This document shows positions 59,522 through 64,000 of a stretch of 64,000 nt of DNA, piece by piece. The notes beneath the pieces are model-generated. The model ran no database searches and was not told the origin of the DNA. It worked only from the letters and a program-made list of their open reading frames with translations. The stretch comes from Kitasatospora sp044457565 (GTDB lineage Bacteria; Actinomycetota; Actinomycetes; Streptomycetales; Streptomycetaceae). The DNA lies in contig NZ_JBITGZ010000004.1 of assembly GCF_044457565.1 (NCBI RefSeq), positions 124,001 through 188,000 of the forward strand. Direction: 5' to 3'. A program made the position numbers and the translations under genes. Positions within the stretch are counted from its first letter, which is position 1; every line of letters starts with the position of its first letter.

Positions 59522-60181
59522 CTAGGACTGCGGCACAACCACGGTGATGGGCCGGGGCGTCGTCCCGCCTTCCGGTCGCCCGTCGTCGGTGTCCGCGCCC
59601 AGCGGGCCCGGCTCGCCGTCGGCCGGCTCGCCGTCGGCCGGCTCGCCGTCGGCCGGGTCGGCCGGGTCGGCGGTGTCGCCCAGGTCAGCCGGGTGTGCCC
59701 CGTCGGCCCGGTCACCCGGGTCGGCGGTGTCGCCCTTCCGCGGCGTCGCCAGCGACACCGCCACATGACCCGCCTGCCAGCGGTACTCGACCGTCAGGAG
59801 CAGGACCCGGGTCAGGGTCTGCTCCCACTCGATCATCCCGTTCTGGCGCAGCAGCCTGCGCGCCGCCAGCGTGTCTATCCCGGCCCGGACGCTGTAGGTC
59901 CGCGGGTCGGCGACGGTGGCCAGGCCCGCCAGGGCCTTCAGGCAGTACCGCATCAGGTCCGCCGCATGGGGAGGCGAGGACCGGACCAGAGCTCTGCCGA
60001 GTGCCACCACCTCGTCGAAGGCGGGCCGGGCGGGGAACGGTGTGCCGTCGGGGAAGGTGGCTGGTACGTAGCTCCAGAGCTCGGCGGCTGTCTCCTCAAG
60101 GCGGCTGACGGCGCGGGTGCGCAGGACAGCCCCCGTCGCTTCCAACGTTCCGGTCGCGGAATGCCGTGCATAAGAACCCAT
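59522..60181 (-). CDS. hypothetical protein with Gly-Glu-Pro-Ala-Asp repeats
   Basis: The 219-residue protein starts MGSYARHSATGTLEATGAVL behind GGAGGAGA. Residues about 20-140 look globular and helical (RLEETAAELWSYVPATF, ADLMRYCLKALAGLA, ARRLLRQNGMIEWEQTLTRV). The last third is low-complexity and acidic (GDTADP units and GEPADGEPADGEP). No family is recognised. The repeats lie in a 15-bp DNA repeat at about 59610-59665. Confidence 0.68.
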   Translation of the reverse strand: MGSYARHSATGTLEATGAVLRTRAVSRLEETAAELWSYVPATFPDGTPFPARPAFDEVVALGRALVRSSPPHAADLMRYCLKALAGLATVADPRTYSVRAGIDTLAARRLLRQNGMIEWEQTLTRVLLLTVEYRWQAGHVAVSLATPRKGDTADPGDRADGAHPADLGDTADPADPADGEPADGEPADGEPGPLGADTDDGRPEGGTTPRPITVVVPQS

Positions 60182-60566
60182 GGGACGTTCTCCTCCGACG
60201 ATCGTGGCGATGTGGTTCGCGCTCCCTGCACCCTTCCAAGGCGGCGGAAGTGCCGAACCGACCGCCTTCATTGACGCCCCCTCGCCCATCGGGCGCCCGG
60301 CCGGTCGCCTGCGTTGCGCTGTACGGGCAACCGCAGAGACTCGGCACCGTGAGCCGGTTGGGGCCGTGTGCAGCGATGGTACGAGCGGATCGCGCCCGTT
60401 TGTCCATGCCTGGAGAGAGCCCTAACGGTCGCCTAAGGTGCCGCTCATCCTTTCGAGTACCCGTCAGTACGGCCGTCAGCCGCTGCGGTGACAGTGCTGC
60501 GGGCGGGGCGGGGCGGGGCGGGGCGCCGGGACGGAGGTCGGCGAGTGCGGCGGCCGTCGGCCCGGC
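60182..60566. other. intergenic stretch with a G-rich repeat
   Basis: No gene supported on either strand across 385 bases. It should hold the promoter of the hypothetical gene and, at its right end, a G-rich tract at 60501-60524. Confidence 0.4.
60501..60524 (+). other. G-rich tract, possible G-quadruplex
   Basis: GGGC followed by four GGGGC units offers five runs of three or four G separated by one C. It lies 43 bases after the aldo/keto reductase stop, where a folded structure could slow RNA polymerase. Confidence 0.55.
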
Positions 60567-61550
60567 TCAGCCGTTGAGGTTGCCCATGAGCTCCGGGGCG
60601 TAGCGGTCGCCGGACGCCACGCCCTGCGGCGCGACCGCTTCGAGCGCGGCGAAGTCCTCGTCGGTGACGATGACGCCGGTGGCGGCCACGTTCTCCTCCA
60701 GGTAGCGGCGGCGCTTGGTGCCGGGGATGGCCACCGCGCCCTGGCGCGTCACCCAGGCCAGCGCCAGCTGGGAGGGAGTGACGCCCTTGGCCTCGGCGAG
60801 ACGTCCCACCTCGCGGACCACGTCCAGGTTCCGGGCGAAGTTCGCGCCCTGGAAGCGCGGGTCGGTGCGGCGGAAGTCGTCGTCGGCGAAGTCGTCGGGG
60901 TCGGTGATCGCCCCGGAGAGGAACCCGCGGCCGAGCGGCGAGTACGCGACCAGGCCGATGCCCAGCTCGGTGAGCGTGTCGACGACGCCGTCCGTCTCGA
61001 TGCCCCGCTCGAAGAGCGAGTACTCGGTCTGCACGGCGGTGATCGGGTGGACGTCGTGGGCGCGGCGGATCGTCCCGGGCGCGACCTCGCACAGGCCGAT
61101 GTGCCGGACCTTGCCCTCGGTCACCAGCTCGCCCATCGCGCCGACCGTCTCCTCGACGGGGACCTGCGGGTCGACGCGGTGGAGGTAGTAGAGGTCGACG
61201 TGGTTCGTGCCCAGGTGCCGCAGCGAACGCTCCAGCGAGCGGCGGACGTAATCGGGGCGTCCGTTGTGCCCGCGCAGCTCGCCCTCGTCGGTGAACTCGA
61301 TGCCGGTCTTGGTCGCGAGGACGGCCTGCTCCCGTCGCCCGGCCAGGGCCTTGCCGAGGAGCTGCTCGTTGCGGAACGGGCCGTATCCCTCGGCGGTGTC
61401 CAGGAGGGTGATGCCGAGCTCCAGGGCCCGGTCCAGGGTGGCGAGCGACTCGCTCTCGTCGGTCGCGCCGTAGAAGGCGCTCATGCCCATGCAGCCGAGG
61501 CCCTGGACGGAAACGGTCAGGCCCTGGCTGCCGAGTGCGCGGTGCTTCAT
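60567..61550 (-). CDS. aldo/keto reductase
   Basis: A 327-residue NADPH-dependent TIM-barrel reductase. The catalytic tetrad is visible: Asp51 and Tyr56 (LLDTAEGYGPFRNEQLLGKA), Lys81 (VLATKTGI) and His124 (DLYYLHRVDP). It ends its cofactor loop with AIPGTKRRRYLEENVAA. It most resembles the YajO/AKR11-13 oxidoreductases. ATG at 61550 behind GAGGAG is chosen over upstream Met codons that lie in the operator. The divergent TetR and shared palindromes suggest induction by a substrate-like compound. Confidence 0.92.
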   Translation of the reverse strand: MKHRALGSQGLTVSVQGLGCMGMSAFYGATDESESLATLDRALELGITLLDTAEGYGPFRNEQLLGKALAGRREQAVLATKTGIEFTDEGELRGHNGRPDYVRRSLERSLRHLGTNHVDLYYLHRVDPQVPVEETVGAMGELVTEGKVRHIGLCEVAPGTIRRAHDVHPITAVQTEYSLFERGIETDGVVDTLTELGIGLVAYSPLGRGFLSGAITDPDDFADDDFRRTDPRFQGANFARNLDVVREVGRLAEAKGVTPSQLALAWVTRQGAVAIPGTKRRRYLEENVAATGVIVTDEDFAALEAVAPQGVASGDRYAPELMGNLNG

Positions 61551-61571
61551 GATGGTGCTCCTCATCGGTGT

Positions 61572-61628
61572 AACTAACTGGTTAGTTCGACTGTGCGCCA
61601 TCGATCCATGGATGTCAATAACCGGTTA
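61572..61628. promoter_or_regulatory. two palindromic TetR operator sites
   Basis: AACTAAC-TG-GTTAGTT at 61572-61587 and TAACCGGTTA (extended by GTTAC) at 61619-61628 share a GTTAGTT half-site. They lie between the divergent aldo/keto reductase and TetR genes, one near each start. Confidence 0.7.
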
Positions 61629-61648
61629 GTTACCTGTACGCTGTGCGC

Positions 61649-62254
61649 ATGGCCGGAGACTCCCGAGCAACCCGCGCGCGTCTGCTGGACGCCGCCTTCG
61701 CCGAGTTCGCCGAACACGGCCTGGCCGGCGCCCGGGTCGACCGCATCGCCGCCGCCGCCGGGGCGAACAAGCGGCTGATCTACGTGTACTTCGGTAACAA
61801 GGAGCAGCTCTTCGACCACGTCGTGGAGCGCTGCCTCGCGGAGGGGTCCGAGGTGGTGCCGTTCGACGTCACCGACCTGCCCGGGTACGCGGGGGCGCTC
61901 TTCGACCACCTGGTGGCCCGTCCGGACCTGATGCGCCTGGTCGCCTGGAAGCAGCTGGAACGGCCGGGCGCCACGGACTCCGAGGCGGCCTCCTACCGTA
62001 CGAAGGTCGAGGCGCTCGCCTCGGCGCAGGCCGCGGGGCGGGTCGAGCCCGGCATTGCCCCGGCGGACATCCTGGCCCTCACGCTCGCGCTCGCCCAGGC
62101 GTGGTTCACGGCCGCCGGCGGCACGGGCGCCCTGCGGGGTGCGGACGCGCGGCAGGGCGCGGACGGCCCGCAGTCCGAGGCGTTCACCGCCCACCGGGCC
62201 GCGGTGATCGAGGCCGTCCGTCGGATGACGTCCACCGCCGCGCCGGCCGGCTGA
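61649..62254 (+). CDS. TetR-family transcriptional regulator
   Basis: The 201-residue repressor starts MAGDSRATRARLLDAAFAEF, with the helix-turn-helix VDRIAAAAGANKRLIYVYFG in residues about 28-50, and a TetR_C-type ligand domain (GYAGALFDHLVARPDLMRLV, with an AWKQLE helix). It very likely represses itself and the divergent aldo/keto reductase through the palindromes between them. A GTG two codons upstream is an alternative start. Confidence 0.9.
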   Translation: MAGDSRATRARLLDAAFAEFAEHGLAGARVDRIAAAAGANKRLIYVYFGNKEQLFDHVVERCLAEGSEVVPFDVTDLPGYAGALFDHLVARPDLMRLVAWKQLERPGATDSEAASYRTKVEALASAQAAGRVEPGIAPADILALTLALAQAWFTAAGGTGALRGADARQGADGPQSEAFTAHRAAVIEAVRRMTSTAAPAG

Positions 62255-62300
62255 CCTTCGCCGTCCGCCGGGCGGTTGCGTCGATCGGGGTGGTCCCCGT

Positions 62301-62717
62301 TCAGGCCTGTTGCTCGCTGATGTTGATGAGCCAGGTGATGCCGAAGCGGTCCGTGCACATGCCGAAGACGTCACCCCACATCTGCTTCTCCAGCGGAACC
62401 GACACCGTGCCGTCGCCGGAGAGCTTGGCCCAGTAGCCCCGGAGTTCCTCGGCGTCGTCCCCGCTCACGCTCACCGAGATGTTGTTCCCGGGCTTGTGGT
62501 CCATCCCCGGCGGGACGTCGGCGCCCATGAGGGTGAAGCCGCTGTCCGTCTCCAGCATGCTGTGCATGATCTTGTCGGCGGCGTCTGCGGCACCCTTCTG
62601 GCCGAAGTCGCCGAAGGTGTTGAGTGACAGGGTGCCGCCGAAGACCCCCTTGTAGAACTCCATGGCCTGCCGGGCGTCGCCGTCGAAGCTGACGTAGGGA
62701 TTGAGTCGAGAAGGCAC
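62301..62717 (-). CDS. PhnB-like VOC-fold protein
   Basis: A 138-residue member of the glyoxalase-fold PhnB/DUF1428-like family: MPSRLNPYVSFDGDARQAME, then EFYKGVFGG, SMLETDSGFTLMGADVPPGM and MWGDVFGMCTDRFGITWLIN. Despite the phosphonate name, the family function is unknown. The genes on both sides are unrelated; it is convergent with the TetR gene. Confidence 0.9.
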   Translation of the reverse strand: MPSRLNPYVSFDGDARQAMEFYKGVFGGTLSLNTFGDFGQKGAADAADKIMHSMLETDSGFTLMGADVPPGMDHKPGNNISVSVSGDDAEELRGYWAKLSGDGTVSVPLEKQMWGDVFGMCTDRFGITWLINISEQQA

Positions 62718-62836
62718 GAAATCGTCCTTTCGTGACGAAGTGTCCGTTCTCGCAGACTAGGCGATCCGCTCCCGACGACCGGGTCGACTCGCCCCGCCCC
62801 GGGCGACCCCGGCTCGCGTTGGCGGGGGCGCCCGGG

Positions 62837-62992
62837 TCAGGAAGCTGCGAAGGCCGCGAGGATGAGCAGCAGCGCCAGGCCCGCCACGATCGACCAGCCG
62901 CGCCCGCCGGAGGGCCACCGCATGGGCTGGTGGTGCTGCCGGGGGCGGCTGTTCTGTCCGGAGTTGTAGTCTCCGTCGCCGGTGTCACTCAT
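62837..62992 (-). CDS. 51-residue membrane peptide
   Basis: A short frame with a good GAAGGAA ribosome binding site. The N-terminal 34 residues are polar (MSDTGDGDYNSGQNSRPRQH), and residues 34-51 form a hydrophobic helix, SIVAGLALLLILAAFAAS. G/C third-position bias is high. Family unknown. Confidence 0.62.
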   Translation of the reverse strand: MSDTGDGDYNSGQNSRPRQHHQPMRWPSGGRGWSIVAGLALLLILAAFAAS

Positions 62993-63197
62993 CGCATGTT
63001 CCTTCGGTTGTGCTTGCCGGGCCAGCCTGCCACCTCGTGCCCGGTATGCCCACCCTTCGTTCGGCGGGGCTCGCCCGACCCGGGGTAGCGAGTTGCGGGT
63101 CGGCGCGAGGGGCAGTTCGACGGTCGGCGTGGGCGGGCCGGTCCCCGGCCGGCTGCTGGAGCGGCCGGGGCAGGCCCATGGGGGTAGGTCGGGGTGC

Positions 63198-64000
63198 TCA
63201 GGACTTCCGGGCGTTGAGTACGTGGTCGCGTGAAGCGGCGACCTGGGCGCGCAGGGCCGGGAGGTCCACGCCGAGGACCCGGCCGTTCCACTTCCGGGGC
63301 TCGCCGTCGACGAGCACGGTGCTGATGTTGCGGGCGTCGCAGCCCAGCACCACGGTGCCGACGGCGTCGTTGAGCGGCATGTTGTTGAGGTCTTCGGCCC
63401 GGATGACCAGCAGGTCCGCCTTCTTGCCCGGAGTGAGCGAACCGGTCACCGCCTGAAGGCCGTTGGTGCGTGCTCCCTGAAGGGTGGCGAAGTCCAGGAC
63501 GTCGAGGGAGGTGATCCGGGCCGGCCGGCGGTCGGTGCCGTGGGCGGCGTTGACGGCACGCATCCGCTGGATGGCGTGCAGGGTCCGCATCTGCGTGAAC
63601 ATGTCGCTGGCCAGGGCGACTTCGACGTCGATGCTCAGTCCGGGCCGGATGCCGACGGCCAGGGCCTCGTCGACGGCCGGCACGGCACTGTCCAGGCCGA
63701 TCTGCGCGTCGGAGGTGGGGGCCAGGGACACGGTGCTGCCGCAGTCGGCCATCGCCCGCCACGCCTGCGGGGTCAGGCCGGTGGCGTGGATGAGTGTGAC
63801 GCCGGGGCTGAGGAGGCCGTCCTCCGCCCAGCGCAGCACGGCCTGCGAGGACGGCGTCCCGAAGACCGCGTCCACGCTCACCCCGACGCCCAGCTCCGCG
63901 GCCGTACGCGCCAGTTCGGGCCCGTACGCCAAGGCCGGTCCGGCGATCTCGTCGGTGGCGAGAGCGGCCACCCGCAGGGAAAGCAACTGGTCGTCGCTGC
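63198..64000 (-). CDS. amidohydrolase family protein (5' end outside the window)
   Basis: The visible 267 or so residues are the C-terminal two thirds of a TrzA/AtzA-type metal-dependent hydrolase. They include LIHATGLTPQAWRAMADCGS (His ligand strand), VSLAPTSDAQIGL, GLSIDVEVALASDMFTQMRT (where the metal-binding Asp lies), LDFATLQGARTNGL and GSLTPGKKADLLVI, which is the composite-domain return. The N-terminal HxH motif lies beyond 64000. The substrate, often a deaminated heterocycle in this group, cannot be told. Confidence 0.86.
   Translation of the reverse strand, partial: SDDQLLSLRVAALATDEIAGPALAYGPELARTAAELGVGVSVDAVFGTPSSQAVLRWAEDGLLSPGVTLIHATGLTPQAWRAMADCGSTVSLAPTSDAQIGLDSAVPAVDEALAVGIRPGLSIDVEVALASDMFTQMRTLHAIQRMRAVNAAHGTDRRPARITSLDVLDFATLQGARTNGLQAVTGSLTPGKKADLLVIRAEDLNNMPLNDAVGTVVLGCDARNISTVLVDGEPRKWNGRVLGVDLPALRAQVAASRDHVLNARKS

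Overview
The window is a very GC-rich stretch of actinobacterial chromosome. G or C dominates third codon positions, GTG and TTG starts are common, and the families present (GntR-TetR fusion regulator, class III lanthipeptide synthetase, EccC/EccD/EccB secretion genes with large WXG effectors) point to Streptomyces, Kitasatospora or a close relative. I saw no rRNA, tRNA, CRISPR array or insertion sequence. The assembly is imperfect: an N gap sits inside G/C homopolymers at about 5.2-5.4 kb, and two otherwise good genes (a GNAT and a HAD phosphatase) each carry an apparent one-base deletion.

Positions 1-16 kb hold small accessory and regulatory genes: a cupin, a CopD-like membrane protein behind an iron-box-like sequence, a TetR regulator with twin perfect palindromes next to a TetX-like FAD monooxygenase, an FtsX-type permease divergent from a NarL-family two-component pair, several GNAT acetyltransferases, an AraC/GyrI-like regulator, and two MarR genes flanking an NmrA-like oxidoreductase. 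Positions 16-20 kb hold a compact class III lanthipeptide locus on the minus strand: a LanKC synthetase, then a 32-residue precursor peptide, then a strong hairpin terminator. Its core region contains a labionin-type Ser-x-x-Ser-x3-Cys motif. Positions 20-25 kb return to enzymes and regulators (VOC-cupin fusion, HAD phosphatase, GntR-TetR fusion with a divergent FAD monooxygenase).

Positions 25-57 kb are one minus-strand type VII secretion (ESX-like) locus, transcribed from 57.1 kb down to 25.2 kb: eccC, eccD, eccB, an ADP-ribosyltransferase-fold-like protein, a beta-helix/AAA protein of EccA type, two WXG100 proteins, a helical secreted-type protein, a large WXG/Pro-Gly-rich protein, a YbaB-like protein, a further WXG-like protein, and a 5,249-residue giant effector. 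Many junctions overlap by 4-8 bases, which implies translational coupling. The giant has a CpnT-type WXG N-terminus, a long linker and helical region, then two tandem copies of a five-domain block: metallopeptidase, GT-like, degenerate OTU with inserted coiled coil, OTU cysteine protease, metallopeptidase. It ends in an unrecognised C-terminal domain. No mycosin or EccE gene and no immunity gene next to the effector is visible.

Positions 57-64 kb hold a DEDDh exonuclease, a secreted polysaccharide deacetylase-like protein, a hypothetical protein with a repeat tail, an aldo/keto reductase divergent from its probable TetR repressor with shared palindromes, a PhnB-like VOC protein, a 51-residue membrane peptide, and an amidohydrolase cut by the window edge. 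The most unusual content is the giant duplicated effector with its secretion locus, followed by the uncharacterised lanthipeptide.
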